DNA of 64,000 nt from Pyralis farinalis (lineage: Eukaryota > Arthropoda > Insecta > Lepidoptera > Pyralidae), in NCBI GenBank assembly GCA_947507595.1, contig OX382263.1, positions 36,179,133 through 36,243,132 on the forward strand, written 5' to 3'. The notes under the pieces were generated by a model. That model had not been told where the DNA came from, did not search any database, and saw only the letters and a list, made by a program, of their open reading frames with translations. Numbering within the stretch: position 1 is the first letter of the stretch; each line of letters starts with the position of its first letter. Of this stretch, positions 23,419 through 33,020 are shown in pieces. Made by a program: the position numbers and the translations under genes.

Positions 23419-24422
23419 TTCTAAATGGTTTCTTAATAATTTCATCAAGTGGCTCGGGTCTAAAAAAACGTAACTTCTGAATCATTGGCAGGATGAATAA
23501 ACGTAGTTTTTAACGACTCCGGCTTAAAATTGCAACCAAGCAATTCTAAAGCATTGAAATTTGTTGCATGACCATCGCATGTTGTGGTAACAACATCAAT
23601 ATCAGCATCAAAACATTTAATAAGACATAATTTTATCAAATTAGCTTTTTGTTCACCTGTTACAGAATTACATAAGAAATACCCCAATGGAATTTTAAAG
23701 CGGTGGTTAATTCCAAGGAGTAAAAAAAACTATGCTTGTGTTGCCAATGGTGCACCTTCTTCAACACCTGACCCCATATCTTCTAGACCTATGTATTTCT
23801 TGCCATCCCAAATTTTCTGAGCTCTAATAGCTACTTCATCAAAAAGTAGAACCGTCAAAGGCCGATACTCGCAGACATGTGCTTTAGCCTTTAATGCGTG
23901 AAAAGATTCTTCAGTAAACCCTGGTTCGCCATTAATACGCCCGTACCACTTGGCTAGTGTCTTACGCTGGGAAAGGCAGGTATTAAAAGTTTGCCTAACA
24001 TAGTCGTAAGCCTTTGGAGAATAATAGTTGAGTGTCAGGCAAAACTTTTTCATAGATGGTGAGTATTTAACTTTCTTATTTAGTTTTCTTCTATTATAAT
24101 TATTAAAAATGTTAGCTAAAGTAATGCCTTCATTTAATCTATTAAATAAATCCAAATCAACATAATTCTCTTCTTTAAGGGTTTTTAAAATGTATTTTAA
24201 AGATTTATTCCTATCTTGAAGACGCCTTACTTTTTGGTTTAAAGTTTTTTTTTGTGTCTAAGGATCAAGGTGTGCAATTTCATTAACCGTTCCTTCATAC
24301 GTCGTTTTTTAGGAGGGTACAGTACTGATAATGGTTGTTCTAATTCAATTCCAGATGGCGGTGTTACAGTTTGAGATGACCCCTTTGACGATTCCTAAGA
24401 ACAAAAAGTTTTTTTATGTAAT

Positions 24423-25100
24423 AGAGTGAACAAACAAACAGATAGTCCATCTGATGGTAAGTGGTCACCATCACCTACAGCATCTACTTACTAGTACGTC
24501 ATGTGTCACTAATGGGACAAAGATAAAGAGCGTTGTTCGCTCTGAGACCTAAGTACTAACGTCTCATGTGCCTACAATTTCACTGACTATTCTGCTCTTC
24601 AAACCAAAACACAGCGGTGCGAACTCTGCCGCTGCAGCCGAAATAGTGTACAAATCCCTACCATCTTCAAAAAGTAAAGTTTTCAAAACTCATCTCTAGT
24701 ATTTTTACTTATTTTAATAATAATATACCACATCAACCCTTACTCATCCCTCATCGTAGGGATACGGATCTCCCTTCAACCAAAGGGGTTTAGAGCGTAC
24801 TCCACCATGCTGATCAAATGCGGATTGAAGGAGTCCAGTGTTTTCAAGCCACCCGAGGGCCACTGGCTTAGCTTAACGACTGTCATCTATCGACAGCAGC
24901 CGGGACCGACGGCTTAACGTACCCTCCAAAGCACGAAGAAACTCGAGATAGAAAAACGCATCCACAGACAGGCTGCGGTCGTTGCTTAACCTGCGTGTTT
25001 GGTTGGAATGACACGCGCAACGACGCCATCGAGCGTTCAATATACTCATATGAAATGTAACCTTTTGGTAGTTAAATACTTACATGTGGCAAGGATCTTC
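24423..25100. repeat. Two interspersed repeats in a P-like intron
   Basis: 24423-24720 carries CTGATGGTAAGTGGTCACCA, and about 24740-25050 carries CCGGGACCGACGGCTTAACG followed by TACCCTCC. Both are motifs of abundant lepidopteran repeats (family names not assigned). They lie between exons 5 and 6. Confidence 0.55.
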
Positions 25101-26617
25101 GAAGGTCAATTTGATTCGCATTTAGTAAGACGCGACATGATTGTCGTAATGTCAATCCTTGTACAGAAGATTCTCCAACCACTAACACAAAAAGTAAGAA
25201 AAACATATTAGTACAAAGTACACTTTCATTATAATAGAATTTTAGATTTTAGTTAGAAGAGACTTCCATCTGCCATAATAAAATCAGTTTCAATAAAATA
25301 CCAAACAACTAAATTACCATCAAAATAGAATTCTACCCATAATGGGCTTGTTGTTTTGTAATTATAAAATTATTATAATAGCGCACCTCATGCGAAGTAC
25401 TGGAAGAATTTGCTTCAGCTAATTCCTTTATTTCAATGTTTGAGGCTTCCAAAGGAACCTAAAAAAAGATAAGTACATAATATTTCAGGCCGCTTAAATT
25501 GTACACTTGTTTTCTTAGACTAACTTCTTTTTAACTTTTACCGTGTGCAATAAAGAATATTTTATTGATTGTTTGAATATTCTAAGAGATAAGAATATAC
25601 TTATTGTTTTTTACCTACCCCATGCGAAGTACTAGAAGTATTCGCTTCAGCAAATTTTTCTGGAATTTTTGATGTCTGATGAAATCTAAAAAAACGTTGT
25701 TATGATTAGGTACCTAAGTATACACTACAGCAAGAAGTGAGTAGATATTTATCGCCTTTCACCTACCTCATGCGAAGCACTGGATGTACTTGTTTCATCA
25801 AATTGTTGAATTTGATTACTTGGCGTCTCATATAAAAACTAAAAAAAGGTTACGTTTTACAAAATATATTTTTAAAACAAAATATAATTAGATAATATGT
25901 AAATATTTTATTGCACTCTACCTTTTTTGGAACAGCGTAGGCAACAACGCGAAGAAGTCCACCTTTAGTAATATATAAATCACACTCCTCAAAATGTTTA
26001 CTGCATACTACACTTGATTTCGATGGAATCCAGCCGCTTTCTTTTCTGGACTCTCTTATTATTTGTACCCAATCATTCTTCCATGCGTCGTTTGACGATG
26101 AAAATCTAAAAAATATTAAAGGTATGAATGATAATTGTTCAGTAAAATAATCATAGGATGTAAGTTTATATGTATATTTAAATAAAATTAGGTATCTGAA
26201 TTAAGTAATAATTACAAGTGAACAAAAGAAAAATGATCTCCCACATTTAGGATAATTTGAAAATGTGAGTTATGGTAACACCGGTCAATTTATTGTATTG
26301 AAAAATTAATTTAAGTGAAAACGATTAGTTAATTAGAAAAATTACTTGCTTACCTATGAAAAGTAATCCCTTGGCTTTTCTTAATTATACCACTATGGTT
26401 CCGACAGCTCTTCACCACGCACGACGGCATTATTTTTTTTTTTGACGATACTATCCTGCGGCGACGTGTCGATGCGTAATGGCGGGCGGTAGACTTACTA
26501 TGGTGTGAATGTGTGCGTGTCGGCTCGTACGTATAGCGACTGACTTACTATGAAGGTGCGTCAGTGTTTAGTTCGGGAGACGGTGTCTGCTATTTTTATT
26601 ACGTCTATGGCTAAACC

Positions 26618-26930
26618 GTTTTCTTTCCTGATCAGACTCATTAGCCCAATTGCGGAAGGTTCTCACCTCATATAGAGTTTTAGTTTGTCTCCTTGTTCCT
26701 CGTCCCTGAATCCTACTATATAATATTATAAATGCGAAAGTTTGTATGTATGGATGTTTGTTGCTCTTTCACGTTTAAACGGCTGAACGGATTTGAATGA
26801 AATTTGGTACGTAGATAGATTATGATCTGGATTAACATAGGCTACGTCATTTGACTCCACGCGGGCGGAGCAGCTACTAACATTATATTTTTTCAAATGA
26901 ATATGTTTTAAGTCCCTCATTTCTTCAAGT
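26618..26930. repeat. Spacer with a common lepidopteran repeat
   Basis: 26715-26880 contains TATTATAAATGCGAAAGTTT, then AACGGCTGAACGGATTTGAA and CACGCGGGCGGAGC, a repeat seen throughout lepidopteran genomes. 26618-26710 has no recognised gene. Confidence 0.55.
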
Positions 26931-27720
26931 TTTTTATAATGTTTCCAAAGATTTGACATCCTTCAAGCCCCTATCTTCTTCCAGCAATAAAACAAGCCCA
27001 TCTCTCTTATAAATCGTTTGATATTCTTCCTTTTGTGTAATTACCGGAACGGTTTTAACCTCCTTTTCTACTTTGCCGAAAACACGATCGGCGGGTAGAT
27101 AACTATGACCGCGTACGGGAAACGTCAAATATATCTCTTTAATATTTTCTGGAGATACATTGACGAGCCAAAACATAAGACAGTGGTAGGGTGTCCAGTA
27201 TCGGAAGGTTTTCAATTCCGGGGCTGATTTACGATATTGGCCTCTTAACTCCGGAATTCCAGAACTGGTTACGGAATTGGAAAAAAAAAAACAAAATCTT
27301 TCTAGTACGTTTTAATCATTTTTAACACCAGTCTTGACTCTAGTTATAACAATTTTTAGATTTTGGCGAGTCTAGCTAGACCTTTTAAATAATCAACAAA
27401 TTGAAAATCTTAAAGAAAATAAACATAACATAAATAAAGACAAGAAAGATCAGACTTTCGAATAAAACTACTTTAAAATTTTAATATAACAAATATTAAA
27501 ACATGCAACTTGATCCAACCTGCCTTGTGTGCTTCCGCCACCAATTAGTTCATGCGGCCTAGCGCCGGCCGGCACCCACCCACTACTGTTAGTGCGTGCA
27601 TCATGCCGACGCTGCCATGGCTGCTCCGGTAGTCTCTGCCTCGGCTGCTGCGGTCGTCCGCCATCTGGAACAGAATCCGCATGCCCCCTCCACCACCATC
27701 GCTGCCACGACTGGCCTGGT

Positions 27721-27776
27721 CGTCGCTGCGACACGTGTTTCGCCTCTCCACGAGGCATCATCAGGCGTTGTAGACG
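27721..27776 (-). ncRNA. Hammerhead-ribozyme-like motif, left arm (mirror copy)
   Basis: Exact reverse complement of the right-arm motif: on the minus strand CGTC, GC, CTGATGA, stem II GCCTC/GAGGC, GAAA, GTC and the closing GC...GACG are all intact. Predicted cleavage lies at about 27730 on the minus strand. That both copies preserve the core fits the very recent origin of the inverted pair. Confidence 0.65.
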
Positions 27777-28030
27777 TTAATCGTAAGAGTAACATGCTAC
27801 AAGTGACAAATCCATCGCAGTGCCGTCCCTTATATTGAATTGAGAGTGGGGGTGGATGGTGTGAGCGAAAAGATATTTAATAGTGGGGAATGGTTTACGT
27901 CAGTCTGTTTGTTCCATTCCCCACTATTAAATATCTTTTCGCTCACACCATCCACCCCCACTCTCAATTCAATATAAGGGACGGCACTGCGATGGATTTG
28001 TCACTTGTAGCATGTTACTCTTACGATTAA

Positions 28031-28086
28031 CGTCTACAACGCCTGATGATGCCTCGTGGAGAGGCGAAACACGTGTCGCAGCGACG
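28031..28086 (+). ncRNA. Hammerhead-ribozyme-like motif, right arm
   Basis: Core elements appear in order. Stem I 5' strand is CGTC (28031-34) and GC (28041-42). CTGATGA is at 28043-49. Stem II is GCCTC / GAGGC (28051-55, 28061-65) with loop GTGGA. GAAA is at 28066-69, a short stem III with ACGT loop is at 28070-75, and the cleavage triplet GTC is at 28075-77. Stem I 3' strand is GC (28078-79) and GACG (28083-86). All catalytic-core bases of a type I hammerhead are present. One extra T (28050) lies between CTGATGA and stem II. Cleavage is predicted after 28077. Confidence 0.65.
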
Positions 28087-28615
28087 ACCAGGCCAGTCGT
28101 GGCAGCGACGGTGGTGGAGGGGGCATGCGGATTCTGTTCCAGATGGCGGACGACCGCAGCAGCCGAGGCAGAGACTACCGGAGCAGCCATGGCAGCGTCG
28201 GCATGATGCACGCACTAACAGTAGTGGGTGGGTGCCGGCCGGCGCTAGGCCGCATGAACTAATTGGTGGCGGAAGCACACAAGGCAGGTTGGATCAAGTT
28301 GCATGTAGATTTGACTTTCGCAAAATAACGCCTGAATCTATTAAATATTAAAACAACAGTCTTTAACTCTCTTGACATTACCTTATATATTATTAAAATT
28401 AAACAAGTTATACTTCTTAAAAACAAATCAACTTAAGTAATTTGAGCTTAATAGCAAATATTTATAAAATAATCATTTGAATCACTTTTAACATTATTAG
28501 TACCTAGTTAAATTAAAATCAAAATAGTAAAACGAGCATTTAACTAATGTTCGTATTAAATTAATAGGAACATTAAAATCTCAAATGAGATGAAATCAAA
28601 CCAGTTTCATAAGAG

Positions 28616-28954
28616 CTAATTAAGCAAAGTCAAGGAAACATTAAGCTCTTGCAATGAGATCTCACTATCAAGAAAGGTTCTCTTCTCTACGTGTTGCGCT
28701 GTTCTTGATAATGCGTTCTCAAGAGTACCTGTCAATGAGTCTAACATTTTGTCAGAGAGTGAGCTCCGTATTCGGTTACAAAAGTAACCAGCGCTCGAAA
28801 ATACCCTTTCACTCTCGACACTCGTAGGAAGCACGATGCTTAAATAATTATAAGCTTGTGTCAGATATACACCTCGCTCTCCGCCATTATCATACATTGC
28901 TTTTTCAAATTTGACAAATCCAGAATGTTTACTACATTTGCCAAGTAAAGACAA
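28616..28954 (-). pseudogene. hAT transposase C-terminal dimerisation domain
   Basis: YNYLSIVLPTSVESERVFSS followed by AGYFCNRIRSSLSDKMLDSL is the hAT C-terminal (hATC) signature. The family protein would continue upstream with a BED finger and the DDE/RNase H-like fold, but only this last hundred or so residues remain. It sits inside the TIR-bounded hAT, so it probably derives from that element's own transposase. Confidence 0.85.
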
Positions 28955-30609
28955 ACAGGGTTTACAATTTTACATAAAGTACAGTACAGAAAAACATTTT
29001 GCGTTGCACTATGGTCTATGAAACGAAACTCGCCGTTATTACGCTAGACAAGGGAGCGCTCAAGTATACTACGCATATATTTATTTGATGTTTAGCTGCC
29101 GATTGAATCGATATTACTGTAATAAAATATAGGTAGCAGGCAGACACACTGAAACTGAACCATCCTTTAAGCCAGCTAGACTAGACTCGCAAATAGGACG
29201 GCGTGGTAGGTAGGTATTAATTAAGGTAATGATCCGCAGGCCAGCTTGTATTGCACGTGTTTGCGCTACTACTACTACCATAATGGCAAGAATAAGCGTC
29301 AACTGTAGTTACTATATTACACAAATAACACTTAGATTTAACGAAAATACATTAAAAACTACTTGCATCGTATCACAAACTGCCCTTCTCGTGTGCGACT
29401 GCGACTGGCCGACTATAGAGCGAAACGCGCGACATTGAGATGAGACGCCGGACGCCAGCCGCCCCGCTACCCCGACCCCGCTAGCGGCAGCGGGGGGTGG
29501 TGGTGTGCCGTGAAGATAGTCAAGCGCATGATAGAGGCGCAGGAAACATTGCGCGTAATACTATGATGTGTTGAAAATGTTGAAATTACACATTTTAAAA
29601 AAATATATATGAAAATCGAAATACGATATTGAGCCCAATTCCGGAATTGAAATATCGGACCTAAATCATCCGGAATGGACGTCCTAGACAGTGGACTATA
29701 TGCGAATTATTGTTTTGGCCGCCACAGCCATCACAAAATAAACGCAACATTCTTTTTCCCGCTAAATTCAAAGAATTTAAGTGATGCAAGAGTGCTGATC
29801 CAACTTCAGTGGCTCCTCTTCCACCTTGATCTTCGGACCATTGTTAGAAACGCGGATTTCTCGAGTCCATACCCACGAAACAAAGTTGTAATAGCTAACC
29901 TGTCGAGAATAAAAAGACTCTTGAATGGGTGTTCGAGGCAATGGTTGGACTTGTTGTAGGTCGAAACAAAAATTTTCCGAGTCAGGATCATCATTTCTGC
30001 ATAGTTTATAGAACGCTTTGGCCCGTAAATTATGAACCCTTTTTTGCATCATCGGAATGCGTTTATCGTCAGGGTCAGTAGTTATTTTTAATTTATTATT
30101 TAATAATCAAGTGCTACAGGCGTCAGAAGCAGGACTCTTAAACCCTATGTTGAAGTCTTCAGAAAATACCTACTGGAACATGGTCTTCGTCACACGGAGG
30201 TCTTGAGCAACCGAATCGTTACAGAATACATCAGACGTAATTTACTTTGATTAGTCACAGGATAAATAAATTCTTCGAGACTTCGCTCTGTTATAGTGAC
30301 TTTCGCTTGCAGGTGGCAGGCAAGAACTGACGTAGACTTTCCTTTTTAGCAGCAGATTTTGCTGACTTCCGGTCGCCACCGCGATTTTTTTTGGGAATGT
30401 TTCCGTCAAACCCCGTTTTAGCTATGCGATGCAAGCGGTCTTTATTCAAAGAAAAAGTTTTCATAAACAGCCTTACAAACTGGTCTCTTTTTATTTACCT
30501 TTATCATTGAGGAAGTATGTCGTGCTAATGAGGCGAGTCCTACGTTTTGATGGTTCGACTTTGCTCTGCCGACGGCATTCTGAATCGTACGACCCCCTTG
30601 AGACACTAA

Positions 30610-31222
30610 GAAGAAAGTAAGTAAAAGAAAAATATTCCAATGCAAATTTGAAAAACATAGATATGGATGATACGATTGGAGAAATTGTTAACCGAAATAT
30701 GGGAGTTAACAATACAGATGAGAGCTTAAATTCTTCTCTAGAATACGAGGATTTTAAAGACTTAGTTAAAAGAGATTCCAACGAAGACTTAGAATATCAT
30801 GATTTCACTGACGATGATAAAACTCCTATTAAAAGAAATAATGACACACTTATTTCTCTTAATAAAGAAGATGATGGATATCTATGATGACTTAAATGTG
30901 CCATTTGGAATACGTAGTGAAAATAAGAAACTTATGATGAGAAACACAAGTGACATTTTCGCTTACAAAAAACAGTTCGGATAATAAGAAAATTTATGTA
31001 GTCACGATAAATAACACAAAATATGAATTAACTCCTGGTTTAAAGGAACTTTTGATACGCAATAAACCTAATCTTAATCTAGTAACTAATGAAGATAAAT
31101 TAATATATAAAAGGCTATTATTGATGAGTACTTTTATTAAACAAACAAACAGTTTACATACAGTTTATGTACTATTACGAGCACAAATACAAGTCGACAA
31201 AACAAACATCAAGTACAAGTAA
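30610..31222 (+). pseudogene. DUF8207-like protein fragment (Polinton-like context suspected)
   Basis: An acidic N-terminal part (SLEYEDFKDLVKRDSNEDLE) is followed, after a frameshift near 30880, by DDLNVPFGIRSENKKLM. After another shift near 30955 comes KKIYVVTINNTKYELTPGLK and ELLIRNKPNLNLVTNEDKLI. The ELTPGLxELL...KP segment recalls a domain (DUF8207 as I remember it) found in arthropod Polinton-like repeats. Function is unknown and assignment is tentative. Confidence 0.45.
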
Positions 31223-31433
31223 TGAGAGCGGGCCGCCGACTGGCGGGCGGAACGCGGTCTCTCATGTCGGTAGAGCCTAAGGCTTGGTTCACACGACATT
31301 ATCTTGCACGTTTTCTTTGTATTCGTTTTTTTTAAGTACAATCACCCGGGTGTTCACACGGTAGATTTTCATTCGTGTAAAAAACGAATAGCCGCAGTCT
31401 TTACACAGTTGTCACAGTGAATAGACGTCAGTG

Positions 31434-31735
31434 ATGGATCCACGCTTAGTTGTACTTTTATATTGGTATAATCGAAGACGCCAAAGGTTTCGCCGCCGAC
31501 AAAGCAGAAGGTTTTGGGTACATCCTATAAATGAAGAATCAGTGCGTACTAAGATATTTGAGAAGTTATATGATAAACTTAGAAACGATGAAAAGAAGTT
31601 TTTTAATTACTTTCGGATGTCTATTGATAGTTTTGAAAACTTATTAAATCGACTGGAAAATTCAAGCCTGCCAAAAACAAATACAAATATGCGGAAATGC
31701 ATCAGTACTAAAATGAAATTAGCCATCTGTTTAAG
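31434..31735 (+). pseudogene. Harbinger (HARBI1-like) transposase, exon 1
   Basis: Starts at ATG 31434 (MDPRLVVLLYWYNRRRQRF). It contains FWVHPINEESVRTKIFEKLY, DEKKFFNYFRMSIDSFENLL and ISTKMKLAICLR, the standard N-terminus of PIF/Harbinger nucleases. It ends TTTAAG before GTTAGT at 31736, and joins in phase to the exon at 34498 (CLR|YLASECS). About 31271-31310 (GGCTTGGTTCACACGACATT) may be the left end of the element, but no matching right end was found. Confidence 0.8.
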
Positions 31736-31848
31736 GTTAGTACACAAATAAAAATACACAGGTGGAAGTTATTAATTAAAGGTTTATTAATGTAAAAAAT
31801 TATGAACATATGTTTTATTTGGCCAATATAATGTCTTCGTATTTCGTA

Positions 31849-32560
31849 TTAAAAGTCATTAAAATCAATGTCTGTATAGTTAGAATAGGAAGATTCAACA
31901 GAGGCTGGACTTTGAAGGGAATCTACTGTAGTAATAGAATTGGTAGTTCGTTGTATATTTTGGTATTCCAGGGTAAAATATCCTCTGTGAATTGATGGGA
32001 GATTGAAAGACGACGGCTCACGACGGCGACTGCTTTTAATATTTTTCAATAATTGTAGCACTCCCATTTGGAATTCGAGGACTTCATCGTTGTCAAACTT
32101 ATCTAATGATGGTATTATCCCATTAAAAAAATTAAAGATGCCGATTCACTGTTTTAGGTTCATTATTTGAATAAGAATCCATAAATTTCATCATCTTCGC
32201 ATCTAGAGGGCTAACTGCATTCTTCATAGGTCTTTTAGGTATACATTTAGATATTGGGTCCATTGTCGCCAAATTATCTTGTGTCTGAATAGAGTTTACT
32301 TCCGACGTTTCGTTTCCTTCAGAATTATTATTCTGTTTTTCAGACTCTGTGTTGTTATTTTCGGTAATAACTTTACTTATTGTCTTCTTAGGTTATATTA
32401 TTTTCTTTAGAAAAGATAACTGTTTAGTATAAACATAAGACTTTACTGTTTTGGCGGCACTTCCTGACCTCTTCTGATTTTGTACCTTTTTATATGATCG
32501 ATTATAATTATCTCTTATATGAGTCCATCTCTGAATAATCAGTTTTGCTGTAAAAGACAA
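31849..32560 (-). pseudogene. MADF/BESS-type companion protein of Harbinger
   Basis: Minus strand: an acceptor TTTTACAG near 32548 is followed by AKLIIQRWTHIRDNYNRSYK and KTVKSYVYTKQLSFLKKI, the end of a MADF domain. A variable linker and a C-terminal segment follow (FQMGVLQLLKNIKSSRRREP, then VESSYSNYTDIDFNDF to 31849), BESS-like in position. Harbinger/PIF elements usually carry such a DNA-binding partner. Its upstream exon is lost. It lies antisense between the two transposase exons. Frameshifts occur around 32100-32390. Confidence 0.65.
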
Positions 32561-32584
32561 ACATGGTAAGATATACTGAATATA

Positions 32585-33018
32585 ATGTAATGAATAGGGG
32601 TGTAAGTGGCTCAATACCACCTTGAGAGCCGAAGCCAACCTCACCTGTACGTGGTTACCCTGCTGAAAAACAAACGAGGCTCTGACGAAGGAGAGGTAGG
32701 GCTCAGTGCCCGGCTGAGGAAGTACCTCCACCTCACAGAAGACCGCATCCAAATAACTTTCCCTGGAGGCACCGACCATTGACATAAATTAGTGATCGTT
32801 GCCTGAAGTTGTTGTGTTCCTGCGAGTGAGTGAGTTGAGGAGCGGGGGTGTTGGCGCGCAAGTGGTGCTTTTTGTACTGCAGGTGTCAAAAGGCTACGGT
32901 AACCGCTTTCCATCAGGCGGGCCGTATGCTTGTTCACCACTCGGCGTTGTATAAAAAAAAACTGCAGGGCGAGCACAAAGTGCCAAGACGTTTGTGACTT
33001 GAAGTTAATAATATAAAG
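32585..33018. repeat. Mosaic of repeat fragments, including satellite pieces
   Basis: 32751-32765 (CCAAATAACTTTCCCTGGAGG) and 32808-32832 (TTGTTGTGTTCCTGCGAGTG) are inverted fragments of the 74-bp satellite. 32893-32940 (GGTAACCGCTTTCCATCAGG, then CGGGCCGTATGC) is part of a common interspersed repeat, inversely related to that at 24445. No gene. Confidence 0.55.
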
Positions 33019-33020
33019 TA

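Larger units (their letters stand above)
21561..26430 (-). pseudogene. P-element/THAP9-like transposase gene (spliced; frameshifted)
   Basis: Exon 1 (26430-26354) and exon 2 (26105-25922) encode a THAP zinc finger: MPSCVVKSCRN at the start, VCSKHF for the Cx2H, and AVPKKV at the end. GTAAG and TTTTTTAG mark the splice sites. Exons 3-5 (25838-25767, 25685-25619, 25458-25387) are a repeated exon, each ending S-T-SH. Exon 6 starts at 24394 (PPKKRRMKERLMKLHTL) and leads, through a frameshift, into a coiled coil (NQKVRRLQDRNKSLKY). The catalytic region follows: YSPKAYDYVRQTF, WYGRINGEPGFTEESFHALK, LLFDEVAIRAQKIWDGKKYI, TTTCDGHATNFNALELLGC, SQDHLEMSFSCIRMQGGFN, and a Cys-rich tail to 21561. Family members excise and insert DNA using GTP. 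Frameshifts near 24250, 23735 and 22120 and the inserted repeat make this copy inactive. Confidence 0.85.
20228..26609 (-). mobile_element. Full-length P-like (THAP) transposon with TIRs and 8-bp TSD
   Basis: CATAGACGTAATAAAAATAG (then CAGAC) at 20228-20252 is the exact inverse of 26585-26609. The 8-bp duplication GCTAAACC flanks it at 20220-20227 and 26610-26617. TIRs starting CA and an 8-bp TSD are the signature of the P superfamily. The 6382-bp element carries one minus-strand THAP-transposase gene. It has been invaded by the interspersed repeat at 22974-23418, an inverted-repeat insertion at 20797-21527 and intronic repeats at 24423-25100. All boundaries are read from the sequence. Confidence 0.9.
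27501..28306. repeat. 393-bp foldback (near-perfect inverted repeat) carrying ribozyme motifs
   Basis: Arms 27501-27893 and 27914-28306 are reverse complements with very few mismatches (for example CACCATCGC versus CACCGTCGC), separated by a 20-bp loop. They are GC-rich against an AT-rich background. Open frames in each arm are the same sequence read from opposite strands and overlap in several frames, so I do not call them genes. Each arm contains one hammerhead-like motif, suggesting a Penelope-like or retrozyme-type repeat inserted as an inverted pair. Confidence 0.9.
27187..29696 (-). mobile_element. hAT transposon remnant (2.5 kb) with 8-bp TSD
   Basis: It starts TAGGGTGTCCAGTATCGGAA and ends ATGGACGTCCTA (10/11 inverted match). 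It is flanked by GACAGTGG at 27179-27186 and 29697-29704. It contains a hAT C-terminal domain on the minus strand (28616-28954) and a large foldback at 27501-28306; most of the transposase is missing. Removing it rejoins the interrupted gene around its catalytic region. Confidence 0.9.
26934..30640 (-). pseudogene. Second GQNKN-type (DUF7869-like) gene, split by a hAT element
   Basis: Minus-strand pieces in order: RRTRLISTTYFLNDKGK (about 30500), FMKTFSLNKDRLHRIAKTGF (about 30420), KKNRGGDRKSAKSAAKK, ESHYNRAKSRRIYL (about 30260), NIGFKSPASDACSTCLLLNN (about 30110), NLRAKAFYKLCRNDD, CFDLQQVQPLPRTPIQESFY (about 29930) and RQVSYYNFV. The hAT at 27187-29696 then interrupts, and the C-terminus follows (FPVRGHSYLPADRVFGKVEK, 26934-27150). 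It belongs to the same superfamily as the gene at 13329-18951 but a different branch. Stops and frameshifts are common, so it is dead. Confidence 0.65.

Noticed and set aside
27468..28351. Several overlapping open frames of 60-100 residues in the GC-rich foldback
   Set aside because: They are mirror images of each other on opposite strands and overlap in all frames; high GC and the inverted repeat explain them.
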